Shown here: positions 1 to 8,095 of the stretch, in pieces
How positions within the stretch are numbered: position 1 is the first letter of the stretch
How the letters are laid out: each line of letters starts with the position of its first letter
NCBI RefSeq assembly: GCF_965219885.1
Contig: NZ_CBDCOT010000009.1
Coordinates: 310,001 to 374,000, forward strand
Length of the DNA: 64,000 nucleotides
Origin: Curvivirga sp965219885
GTDB taxonomy: Bacteria > Pseudomonadota > Alphaproteobacteria > UBA8366 > Aestuariispiraceae
Reading direction: 5' to 3'
Program-made: the position numbers and the translations under genes
The notes under the pieces: model-generated
Database searches by the model: none
Told to the model about the DNA's origin: nothing
Seen by the model: the letters and a program-made list of their open reading frames with translations, nothing else

Positions 1-1
1 T

Positions 2-1741
2 AAAAATGAAAAGACGCCGTCTTTTACCGTCAATGACCAAAAAGGATTCTATCACTGTTTCGCCACGGGTGAGCATGGCGATATCTTCACCTTTTTAATG
101 AAGACCGAAGGCCTGCAATTTATGGAGGCCGTTGAACAACTTGCCAGCCAGGCTGGTATAGAAGTCCCCAAAGCCACCCCGGAACAACAAGCAAAAGAAA
201 AGCGTAAAGCAAGCCTTTATGATGCTACGGAAACTGCCTGTCGTTATTATCAACGTATGTTACGTAGCAGCGAAGGACGCGCGGCCCTCGCCTATCTGAA
301 AGAACGTGGCTTATCAGATCAAACCATTGCCCGTTTCCGTTTAGGTTATGCCCCTTCAAATGGGGAAGGCTTACGTAGTGCTGCCATTGGTGATGAAGTT
401 GAAATGGAACAGTTGCTAGGAGCTGGCCTATTCAGGAAATCCACACGTGGTGGTGATCCTTATGCCTTTTTCCGGGATCGTATCATCTTTCCAATCGCAG
501 ATCGCCGCAACCGTGTCATTGCCTTTGGTGGTCGTTTTATGGGGGATGCAAAAGCCGCAGGCGTCGGAAAATATATTAACTCTCCCGACACCCCTCTCTT
601 TGATAAGGGGCGTACTCTTTATAATCATGCAGAAGCGCGCCAAGCTTGTCACGATGGACAAACCTTAATTGTGGCTGAAGGCTATATGGATGTGATTGCC
701 CTAGCCCAAGCCGGATTTGAAGCAGGCGTGGCACCATTGGGAACCGCAGTCACCCCAGAACAAATTCAGGAATTATGGAAGATGCATAATCTTCCCCACA
801 TGTCGTTGGATGGAGATGAAGCAGGACAAAAAGCCGCTGGACGTGCAGCTGATCGTGCAATGCCAATCCTGCAACCTGGTAAAAGCCTATCATTTGTCTT
901 CATGCCGGAAGGTGAAGATCCGGATAGTCTAATTCTTTCTGGTGGCCCCAAAGCCTTTCAGGAAACCATCGACAACGCCATGCCATTAGATGCATTTTTA
1001 TGGAATCGGGAATATGCACATGCCCCGACCCAAACACCGGAACAAAAAGCAGATTTAGAACGTCGCGTTTTTGAACTTGCAGATCAGATTCCTGATGAAA
1101 CGGTTAAAAAGCATTATCGTTCAGCTTTCTCTCAACGAATGTGGGAAGCATTTCGTGGACAAAAACAAAAAAAATCTGCATCAGGCCGTTTCAGAGAAAA
1201 TCGAGGGGCTAACCATGGCAATGCGCCACATGCACGTAATCCACTAGGACGTCGTTTACGGCAGGAAGCCAATGAACTTAGCCGCCGACAACAACAAATT
1301 GTCTTGGCAACCATGACCAACCACCCGACCCTTTTTGATCTTTATGAAGAGACATTAGATCGTTTTCAATTTGACCAAGACCTTGACAAACTTCGCGCGG
1401 GGCTCCAAAAGATCAATTCTTTTGTTGAGGTTCTTGACGCTGAAACAGTTAGAGCCCACCTAATAGAAGACGGCATGCAAGCGCTGCTGGATCTTGTCCT
1501 GACCGATCAGGTATACAGTTTGGCCCGACAGGCCCGAACTGACGCAGAGGAACAAGACGCGCGCCTCCTGTTAGATCATATGTTAAAGATCAGACAACAG
1601 GATGAAATTGTCGGCGAATTAGGACGGCGAAATCGAGCGGGACTTAATGAACCCTCGACAGAAGAAGAAACACGAATTTTTGCTATGAGAAACGATCTGG
1701 ATCACGGAGAGTATTTGATTGGCGAAGATGGTGAAGATTAA
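2..1741 (+). CDS. dnaG: DNA primase DnaG (5' end outside window)
   Basis: DnaG makes RNA primers for replication and contacts the DnaB helicase. The reading frame is open from base 2, so the start codon and the first part of the zinc-finger domain lie left of the window. Visible are the end of the CHC2 zinc-binding domain (KTPSFTV, then YHCFATGEHGD at 50-82), the RNA polymerase core, and the TOPRIM centre: Glu of EGYMDVI at 677-679 and the DGDEAG acidic pair at 809-817. The C-terminal third, starting near RRQQQIVLATMTNHP (about 1285), fits the helicase-binding domain. Oddity: the fourth zinc ligand, normally Cys in CFGCG, reads Thr (CFATG). It precedes rpoD, as in the macromolecular-synthesis operon of many proteobacteria. 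Confidence 0.97.
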   Translation, partial: KNEKTPSFTVNDQKGFYHCFATGEHGDIFTFLMKTEGLQFMEAVEQLASQAGIEVPKATPEQQAKEKRKASLYDATETACRYYQRMLRSSEGRAALAYLKERGLSDQTIARFRLGYAPSNGEGLRSAAIGDEVEMEQLLGAGLFRKSTRGGDPYAFFRDRIIFPIADRRNRVIAFGGRFMGDAKAAGVGKYINSPDTPLFDKGRTLYNHAEARQACHDGQTLIVAEGYMDVIALAQAGFEAGVAPLGTAVTPEQIQELWKMHNLPHMSLDGDEAGQKAAGRAADRAMPILQPGKSLSFVFMPEGEDPDSLILSGGPKAFQETIDNAMPLDAFLWNREYAHAPTQTPEQKADLERRVFELADQIPDETVKKHYRSAFSQRMWEAFRGQKQKKSASGRFRENRGANHGNAPHARNPLGRRLRQEANELSRRQQQIVLATMTNHPTLFDLYEETLDRFQFDQDLDKLRAGLQKINSFVEVLDAETVRAHLIEDGMQALLDLVLTDQVYSLARQARTDAEEQDARLLLDHMLKIRQQDEIVGELGRRNRAGLNEPSTEEETRIFAMRNDLDHGEYLIGEDGED

Positions 1742-1755
1742 ATAGATTTGGGTTT

Positions 1756-1789
1756 GATGGTAAGAGACTGCAGCTTTTGCCATCTTTTT
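1756..1789 (+). terminator. Candidate intrinsic terminator or attenuator between dnaG and rpoD
   Basis: Arms 1756-1766 (GATGGTAAGAG) and 1774-1784 (CTTTTGCCATC) can form an 11-pair stem with two G-U pairs and a 7-nt loop, followed at once by five T at 1785-1789. It lies 15 nt after the dnaG stop and would separate dnaG expression from rpoD, implying an rpoD promoter between about 1790 and 1850 or inside dnaG. Confidence 0.55.
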
Positions 1790-1858
1790 GTGCTTGCTGT
1801 TTTTGGTACGGTCTGCACAAGCCCTTTTTGAAAGCTAGACGTTAAAGGAAGGACCAGA

Positions 1859-3865
1859 ATGTCCACCAAAAAACAAGCTACGGATCAGAAGAAAACCGAG
1901 GAAAAAGGCGATTCTCCAGTATTGGAAGACGCTAACAAAGCAGTAAAAAAACTGCTAGCAAAAGGTAAAGAAGAAGGTTTCATCACGATTGATGAGTTAA
2001 ATGCCGCTTTACCACAAGATAAGGTCAGTACCGACCAAATCGAAGATGTTATGACCCTTTTGTCTGAAATGGGTATTAACGTTGTCGATAGTGAAGAAGC
2101 TGAAGCTGAAGCCAAAGAAGAAACAGAGTCTGACGGCGAAGAAAGCGAAGGCAAAGCAGGCAATCTAAGCGACGATGATGTGGGCCGTACAGATGATCCT
2201 GTACGTATGTATCTTCGTGAAATGGGTACGGTAGAATTACTATCCCGTGAAGGTGAAATTGCGATTGCAAAACGCATCGAAGCTGGTCGTGAAAAAATGA
2301 TCGGTGCTTTATGTGAAAGCCCGCTAACCATGCGTGCGATTACACATTGGCATGATGAATTGGTAGAAGGTCATATCCTTCTTCGTGATGTAATTGATCT
2401 GGACGCCACAATGGCTGGCGATCCAAACGAAGAAATGGATGAAGACGGCGAAATCGAAGAAGGCGTTGCTGAAGGCGATGATCCAACAACACCAGCTGTG
2501 AAAGAAGACAAAGAGTCTGACGACGCAGAAGGCGGTGAAGGAGAAGATGGCGAAGGTAATGCCATGGGTGAAGACCCTGATTCCGTTGATAACGAGAATA
2601 ATATGTCTCTGGCCGCGATGGAAGAAGTGTTGAAACCGGAAGTGGTTGAAACCTTTGAGAAGATTTCTGCAACTTATTCCAAACTACAACGCGTTCAGGA
2701 AAAACGTCTTGCCTCTGAACAAGCTGGTGAAGAAGTATCACGTTCTTCTGATCGTACCTATGACAAACATCGTAAAGAACTAATCGAATTGATGAAATCC
2801 GTTCGTTTGAACAACGTACGTATTGAAGAATTGGTTGAACAACTTTACGGCATTGCCAAAGACTTGACCCAGTTTGAAGGTAAACTTTTACGTCTTGCGA
2901 CACGTTGTAAGATTAAACGTGAAGATTTCCTGAAAACATATTTCGGTCGTGAACTTGACCCAAGCTGGATGGAAGATATTGCTGACAAATCCAATGCTTG
3001 GGCAAAATTCGCAGCTAACCACGGTAAAGATGTTGAAAAATATCGTGAGAAAATTGGTGAACTGGTTGCAGAAACCGGTATCCCATTGCCAGAATTCCGC
3101 CGCATCAACCAATTGGTTCAGCAAGGTGAGCGCGAAGCAAGCCGCGCGAAAAAAGAAATGGTGGAAGCAAACCTTCGTTTGGTAATTTCCATCGCTAAGA
3201 AATATACAAACCGTGGCCTACAATTCCTTGATTTGATTCAGGAAGGTAATATCGGCTTGATGAAGGCGGTTGATAAGTTTGAATATCGCCGTGGTTATAA
3301 ATTCTCCACCTATGCGACTTGGTGGATTCGTCAGGCGATCACTCGCTCTATTGCAGATCAGGCTCGTACAATTCGTATTCCGGTTCATATGATTGAAACC
3401 ATCAACAAACTGGTACGCACAAGCCGCCAAATGTTGCATGAAATCGGCCGTGAGCCAACACCGGAAGAATTGGCAGAGAAGCTTCATATGCCACTTGAAA
3501 AAGTGCGTAAAGTTCTAAAAATCGCGAAAGAGCCTATCTCTCTTGAAACACCAATCGGTGATGAAGAAGATAGCCATCTTGGTGATTTCATCGAAGATAA
3601 GAATGCAATGCTGCCATCTGACAGTGCAATCCATTCCAACCTTCGTGAAACAACCACATTGGTATTGGCGTCTCTTACAGCACGTGAAGAACGTGTTCTT
3701 CGTATGCGTTTTGGTATCGGCATGAATACAGACCACACTTTGGAAGAAGTAGGTCAACAATTCTCTGTTACACGTGAACGTATTCGTCAGATTGAAGCGA
3801 AAGCATTACGTAAGCTGAAACATCCTAGTCGTTCTCGCAAATTGCGGAGCTTCCTGGACTATTAA
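1859..3865 (+). CDS. rpoD: RNA polymerase primary sigma factor RpoD (sigma-70)
   Basis: This is the housekeeping sigma factor that directs RNA polymerase to most promoters. The 668-residue protein has a region 1.1 (about residues 20-80), region 1.2 beginning DDPVRMYLREMG at residue 112, a long non-conserved segment, the region 2 core (EANLRLVISIAKKYTNRG, DLIQEGNIGLMKAVDKFEYR, FSTYATWWIRQAI), region 3, and the region 4.2 helix-turn-helix VTRERIRQIEAKALRKLKHP. The start follows a good ribosome site (AAAGGAAGG, 1847-1855). The non-conserved region carries a very acidic insert at roughly residues 181-247, longer and more Asp/Glu-rich than I expect from E. coli RpoD. Position after dnaG is the usual one. 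Confidence 0.98.
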   Translation: MSTKKQATDQKKTEEKGDSPVLEDANKAVKKLLAKGKEEGFITIDELNAALPQDKVSTDQIEDVMTLLSEMGINVVDSEEAEAEAKEETESDGEESEGKAGNLSDDDVGRTDDPVRMYLREMGTVELLSREGEIAIAKRIEAGREKMIGALCESPLTMRAITHWHDELVEGHILLRDVIDLDATMAGDPNEEMDEDGEIEEGVAEGDDPTTPAVKEDKESDDAEGGEGEDGEGNAMGEDPDSVDNENNMSLAAMEEVLKPEVVETFEKISATYSKLQRVQEKRLASEQAGEEVSRSSDRTYDKHRKELIELMKSVRLNNVRIEELVEQLYGIAKDLTQFEGKLLRLATRCKIKREDFLKTYFGRELDPSWMEDIADKSNAWAKFAANHGKDVEKYREKIGELVAETGIPLPEFRRINQLVQQGEREASRAKKEMVEANLRLVISIAKKYTNRGLQFLDLIQEGNIGLMKAVDKFEYRRGYKFSTYATWWIRQAITRSIADQARTIRIPVHMIETINKLVRTSRQMLHEIGREPTPEELAEKLHMPLEKVRKVLKIAKEPISLETPIGDEEDSHLGDFIEDKNAMLPSDSAIHSNLRETTTLVLASLTAREERVLRMRFGIGMNTDHTLEEVGQQFSVTRERIRQIEAKALRKLKHPSRSRKLRSFLDY

Positions 3866-3883
3866 GCGGTCAAAAAAATCACG

Positions 3884-3913
3884 AAAAAAGGCAGCCAGTT
3901 GGCTGCCTTTTTT
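3884..3913 (+). terminator. rpoD intrinsic terminator
   Basis: A-tract plus GGCAGCCA pairs with TGGCTGCC plus six T, 18 nt after the rpoD stop. Arms are 3884-3897 and 3900-3913; the innermost pairs must open to form a loop. Confidence 0.85.
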
Positions 3914-4049
3914 ATTATTTAAAATCCCCTCCAGCAAAGATAATTAGAGTAGCCTAATATTATTTACTAGAAAAAATAAATATATATCATTAAGATAGAA
4001 TTAATGTAGAAATAACACCCCGTATCTTGCTGCATATAAGGGGGACATA

Positions 4050-6491
4050 TTGCTTAATACTCTGATAAGATACAAACTTTTTGAGAAAAAATGGCTACCA
4101 CCTTTAGTAGCGATTTTGCTAATCACATCTGTTGTGGTCCTATGGTCTATCTTAAACAATCAGAGAATTACGACTTATCAAGAACAACTTAAAAACCATG
4201 TCGCCATTGATAAATCCTTAATGAATAGCGATATTTTGACACGTATATCTGTCATAGAACGCATGGTTGATCGATGGGAAAAACGTGGCGGTGTTCCCAA
4301 AGAAGAATTCCTTGCAGATGCAGAAAACTTTTTACATGACTATCCCGGTTTTCAGGCATTGGAATGGGCTGATCCGAACTACATCATACGCTGGGTATCC
4401 CCGCTAGAGGGGAATGAAGCTGTTGTTAATCTCAATCTTGCCTTCGAAGAACGTCGTCGCCTTACACTTGAAAATGCACGCTTGAAGAAAACCCCAACCA
4501 TCTCACCTCCAATCAAATTAGTGCAAGGTGGTATGGGCTTTCTAATTTATTTCCCAATGTTTGTGGATGATAAATTTGACGGCTTTATTCTTGCGGTTCT
4601 ACAATTTGAGGCATGGGTAAATCATGTGTCTCATCTAAACGAACATATGCACTTGGATGAAGATTTGCATCTTGATCATTCTTTTGACATGGTTCACTTG
4701 GATATCTTCTTTGATGGAGAGCTTGTTTTTGCATCTACTCAAGAAAAAATGGAAAATTCAGAACCTTGGGAACAAGAAGAAGTCATTAATCTGGATGATC
4801 GACGCATCGTTTTAAGAATTGCTCCTACTGAACATTTTTTCCATGTAGCGAGCAATCCACTCCCTGAGATTGCAGCATTTGGCGCCTCTTTACTCTCTAT
4901 ATTCTTATTTTCTTTCGTTATCTTGCTCAATAAAACACAAAAAATTGCAAGAGAAGCAGAAGCTGCAAATATTGCAAAATCATCTTTCCTCTCCACGATG
5001 AGCCACGAAATCCGCACGCCTCTTAACGGGATATTAGGGATCACGCAGCTTTTGCGAAAAACCTCGTTAGATGAGGAACAATCCGAACAGGTTGAAATTA
5101 TTTTACAATCTGGTGAGACATTATTGTCTATTCTAAATGACGTTTTAGATATGAGCCGCATTGAATCAGGGCAATTTGAATTGGAAGATCAAAGTTTTGA
5201 ACTGGCAAGCTTTATCCAAAATATCGCAGAGCCCTTCAAAAGCCTTGCTGAAGAAAAGAATATCGCTCTGGATATCAGATGTGATTTTGGTAAACCAATC
5301 TATATCGTTGGCGATCCAGTGCGTTTACGTCAAATCCTCTGGAACCTTATTAGCAACGCCATCAAATTCACCGATTCCGGATATGTCCGGTTGAGTGTTG
5401 ATATGGAAGGATTGAACACGACGTCTTCCCCTCCCATGCGACGTATCAAATTCTGTGTTTCGGATTCTGGTAAAGGGATTGCACAGGAACGTCTTAATAG
5501 TATTTTCACCCCCTTCACACAGGAAGATAGTTCCATCACCCGTAAATATGGTGGCACTGGACTAGGCCTATCCATCGTAAATAAGTTAGTCAATCTAATG
5601 GGTGGAACGATCGATGTGAATAGTAAGGAAGGACTTGGCAGTAGCTTTGATATCTATATTAATTTCAAATTGGCAACCGAAGTATCTATTCCATCAGAAG
5701 TATCTTTAACTGCCGCCAATGATGGAGACATCGACTTAAAAGAGGGTACAATCCTGATCGCCGAAGACAACACAATCAATGCCATGATCGTCAAAAGTTT
5801 CATCCGCGGCGCCGGCTATAAATCAGAACATTGTGAAAATGGTTTATTGGCCGTCAAATCCGTTCAGCGAAACCCATACGCCTTGGTCTTAATGGATATC
5901 CATATGCCAGAAATGAATGGTATTGAGGCAACAAAAGAAATTCGTAAACAATATAGTAAGGATGAGTTACCTATCATTGCCCTCACTGCAGAAGCTTTTC
6001 AAGAACGCCATTTGGAATTTCTGAACGCAGGCATGAATGATGTTCTCACCAAACCGGTATCCGAAGCAAAATTAGTGGAATGCATCCACCAGTTTTTGGA
6101 TAAGACCAATAGCACCTCTCAACCAAGTCCAACTGAAAAAACACCAACCGAACTAAATGATCATAATGATCAAAACTTGCGATTATTGGCAGAACAAATC
6201 GGTGAAAAACAGGTTCTTGTTTTATTGCGAGAAGCAGAATCAACGATTGAAGAAAAATCTAACTTACTTGCAACAGCTGTTGAAAATTTTGATGCACATG
6301 AGGTTGCTGAAATTGCACATAGCATCAAAGGTATTGCGCTTTCTTTACATGCCGAAACACTGGTTCAAACCTTGGTGAAAATCGAACATTCCTGTGAAGA
6401 CCAATCTATTTTGCCTAACCTTTTACAAGAATATAACGATCATAAGATTACTACTCTTGAATGGTGGAAAAGTAAGCAAAACGGGTTTTAG
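4050..6491 (+). CDS. Hybrid sensor histidine kinase (CHASE-like sensor, HisKA, HATPase, REC, HPt)
   Basis: An 813-residue membrane phosphorelay kinase. It starts with TTG at 4050, supported by an AGGGGGA ribosome site about 7 nt upstream. A membrane segment near residues 17-35, an outer domain to about 270 with CHASE-like text (YPGFQALEWADPNYIIRWV), and a second membrane segment near 275-293 come first. HisKA has its phospho-acceptor His at residue 319 (MSHEIRTPLNG), followed by an HATPase domain (GDPVRLRQILWNLISNAIKF; GGTGLGLSIV). The receiver domain has Asp616 in LVLMDIHMPEMNG and Lys in TKPV. The C-terminal HPt domain has His757 in AHSIKG. All four relay steps sit on one chain. No response regulator gene is adjacent, so output and ligand are unknown. 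Confidence 0.93.
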   Translation: MLNTLIRYKLFEKKWLPPLVAILLITSVVVLWSILNNQRITTYQEQLKNHVAIDKSLMNSDILTRISVIERMVDRWEKRGGVPKEEFLADAENFLHDYPGFQALEWADPNYIIRWVSPLEGNEAVVNLNLAFEERRRLTLENARLKKTPTISPPIKLVQGGMGFLIYFPMFVDDKFDGFILAVLQFEAWVNHVSHLNEHMHLDEDLHLDHSFDMVHLDIFFDGELVFASTQEKMENSEPWEQEEVINLDDRRIVLRIAPTEHFFHVASNPLPEIAAFGASLLSIFLFSFVILLNKTQKIAREAEAANIAKSSFLSTMSHEIRTPLNGILGITQLLRKTSLDEEQSEQVEIILQSGETLLSILNDVLDMSRIESGQFELEDQSFELASFIQNIAEPFKSLAEEKNIALDIRCDFGKPIYIVGDPVRLRQILWNLISNAIKFTDSGYVRLSVDMEGLNTTSSPPMRRIKFCVSDSGKGIAQERLNSIFTPFTQEDSSITRKYGGTGLGLSIVNKLVNLMGGTIDVNSKEGLGSSFDIYINFKLATEVSIPSEVSLTAANDGDIDLKEGTILIAEDNTINAMIVKSFIRGAGYKSEHCENGLLAVKSVQRNPYALVLMDIHMPEMNGIEATKEIRKQYSKDELPIIALTAEAFQERHLEFLNAGMNDVLTKPVSEAKLVECIHQFLDKTNSTSQPSPTEKTPTELNDHNDQNLRLLAEQIGEKQVLVLLREAESTIEEKSNLLATAVENFDAHEVAEIAHSIKGIALSLHAETLVQTLVKIEHSCEDQSILPNLLQEYNDHKITTLEWWKSKQNGF

Positions 6492-6520
6492 ACTTCATCC
6501 GAAATCTAGTAAATAAATTA

Positions 6521-6541
6521 GGGCAGCGCATTCGCTGCCTT
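6521..6541. terminator. Possible weak bidirectional terminator
   Basis: GGCAGCG and CGCTGCC (6522-6539) form a GC-rich 7-pair hairpin between two converging genes. T-tracts on both sides are short and interrupted. Confidence 0.4.
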
Positions 6542-6545
6542 AACT

Positions 6546-7067
6546 TTAAGGTAATTTATATGCACCTGCGGCATAATGTAATTCATAGCTATGGCTATAA
6601 ATCTCTAGGATATTCCCGAATGGATCTTCCATGTAAATCATTCTATATGGCTTTTCGTCTGGGTAATAATAACGAGGCGCCTTCATACGTTTTTTACCAC
6701 CTGCCGCGACAATTTTTTCCGCTAATTCTTCGACATTCGGATCCTGCACACAAAAATGGAAGATCCCTGTTTTCCAATATTCAAAATTATCTTCCGGATT
6801 TTGTTGGTTCTTAAACTCGAATAATTCAACACCGATGCGATCCCCTGTTGAAAGATGAGCAATTCGAAAACACTCCCATCCGGCACCAAAGACATCCGTA
6901 CACATCTCACCAATGGCTGAATTATCTTCAATGATTTCAGTTGGCTCCATAATCAAATACCAACCTAGAACTTCAGTATAAAATTTAACCGCAGCTTCCA
7001 AATCAGGAACTGAAATCCCGATATGTGAAAAACTACGGGGATAAGTTTGTGTTTTTGAGTTTAGCAT
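6546..7067 (-). CDS. VOC-fold (glyoxalase/dioxygenase superfamily) protein
   Basis: A 173-residue two-module VOC protein, a fold used by metal-dependent lyases, isomerases and ring-cleaving dioxygenases. FSHIGISVPDLEAAVKFYTEVLGW is the first beta-alpha-beta unit; GIFHFCVQDPNVEELAEKI and MEDPFGNILEIYSHSYE are the second. His residues (SHIG, IFHF) and the Glu of ILEIYS fit the usual metal ligands. A longer reading frame continues upstream to 7271, but I chose ATG at 7065-7067: it has AAGGA about 8 nt upstream, and the extra N-terminus looks non-coding. It is divergent from a LysR gene that probably controls it. The substrate is unknown; a lactoylglutathione-lyase-like annotation would be only a fold match. 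Confidence 0.85.
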   Translation of the reverse strand: MLNSKTQTYPRSFSHIGISVPDLEAAVKFYTEVLGWYLIMEPTEIIEDNSAIGEMCTDVFGAGWECFRIAHLSTGDRIGVELFEFKNQQNPEDNFEYWKTGIFHFCVQDPNVEELAEKIVAAGGKKRMKAPRYYYPDEKPYRMIYMEDPFGNILEIYSHSYELHYAAGAYKLP

Positions 7068-7089
7068 TTGTCTAATCCTTCTAGAATTT

Positions 7090-7117
7090 TTCTGAAGTAA
7101 ACTTGTCAAATTCAGAA
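7090..7117. promoter_or_regulatory. Candidate LysR operator between the VOC gene and its regulator
   Basis: A perfect inverted repeat, TTCTGAA (7090-7096) and TTCAGAA (7111-7117), separated by 14 nt, lies in the 96-bp divergent gap. Position and symmetry suit a LysR-type regulator; this is inference. Confidence 0.45.
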
Positions 7118-7163
7118 GGAAATGTGAAATTATCATTATTAATAATTTTAATAAATTTTTGTT

Positions 7164-8051
7164 ATGATAAATCCTATTTACATTCGTACCTTTATATCTC
7201 TTTGCCAAACGCAGCATTTTACAAAAACAGCTGAACTTCTGGGCATGACGCAACCCGGTGTTTCCCAACATTTGATGAAATTGGAAACCGAACTGGACTG
7301 CATCTTATTTCAGCGACGTGGTAAAAAGATTGAACTAACAATTGAAGGTCAAAAATTTCTGAAATACGCCCAAAACCAGCTTGTCGCAGAAAACGAGCTT
7401 CGTTCAAACTTAATGGAAGATTTCCCCTTTAAAGGTGCATGTAAAATTAGCTGTTCTGGCAGTTTGGTGACATATCTGTATCCAACTCTTTTAAAATTAC
7501 AAAAACAACATTCTGATCTCCGCTTCATTATGGAAGCAGCCCCTAATCATGTGACAATCGCACAAGTAAAAGGAAATGAATATGACATTGGTTTGGTCAC
7601 TCATCATCCAGATGACCCAGAGTTAAACACCATATCTGTAGGTAGCGAAGATTTATGTTTAGTTGTCCCAAAGGGCTTTCAATTCAGTTGGGATAATTTA
7701 ATGGATCTGGGATATATCAATCATCCAAATGGGGCTCATTATGCGAATCAGGTTCTAGAAGAAAACTTTCCGTCAACATTTACAGGTTTTAGCGATATCC
7801 CGATTTCGGGATATATAAACCAACTCAATCAAATTCTGATACCTGTAAGTATGGGACTAGGCTTTACAATTCTACCAAGAACAACAATTGAAAAACATGA
7901 TGCTTCAACCAAAATAGAATTAGCCCCCTTAAAACATGCATTTCAGGAAACCATATATCTGATTAGTAAGAAATATAAAGAACTTCCCGCCCGTTACACG
8001 CAGATAAAATCAATAATAGAAGATCAATTAAATAACAAAAAAGCCCTCTGA
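7164..8051 (+). CDS. LysR-family transcriptional regulator
   Basis: A 295-residue LysR-type regulator. The N-terminal winged helix-turn-helix is clear (FISLCQTQHFTKTAELLGMTQPGVSQHLMKLETELD, about residues 10-45), followed by a linker helix and a periplasmic-binding-fold effector domain with GLVTHHPDD and GLGFTILPR. No strong ribosome site precedes ATG 7164; the leader is AT-rich. It is transcribed away from the VOC gene, and such pairs usually form one regulatory unit. The stop codon lies inside the stem of the terminator hairpin of the opposing BCCT gene, so the two 3' ends are tightly packed. The effector is unknown. Confidence 0.93.
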   Translation: MINPIYIRTFISLCQTQHFTKTAELLGMTQPGVSQHLMKLETELDCILFQRRGKKIELTIEGQKFLKYAQNQLVAENELRSNLMEDFPFKGACKISCSGSLVTYLYPTLLKLQKQHSDLRFIMEAAPNHVTIAQVKGNEYDIGLVTHHPDDPELNTISVGSEDLCLVVPKGFQFSWDNLMDLGYINHPNGAHYANQVLEENFPSTFTGFSDIPISGYINQLNQILIPVSMGLGFTILPRTTIEKHDASTKIELAPLKHAFQETIYLISKKYKELPARYTQIKSIIEDQLNNKKAL

Positions 8052-8065
8052 TTTCTCAGAGGGCT
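8042..8065 (-). terminator. Terminator of the BCCT gene, overlapping the LysR stop codon
   Basis: AGCCCTCTGA (8042-8051) pairs perfectly with TCAGAGGGCT (8056-8065), loop 4 nt. On the minus strand it is followed by six T. The TGA stop of the plus-strand LysR gene (8049-8051) is part of the stem. Plus-strand termination is doubtful because no T-run follows. Confidence 0.8.
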
Positions 8066-8095
8066 ATAAAGGTTAAAAGCCGAGGCTTTCAATTT

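Noticed and set aside
1885..2331. Long antisense frame inside rpoD
   Set aside because: Its composition mirrors the acidic/repetitive coding strand and it lies fully inside a certain gene.
6546..7271. Longer version of the VOC gene starting at 7271
   Set aside because: The extra N-terminus would overlap the divergent LysR start and lacks VOC similarity; ATG 7067 has a proper ribosome site.
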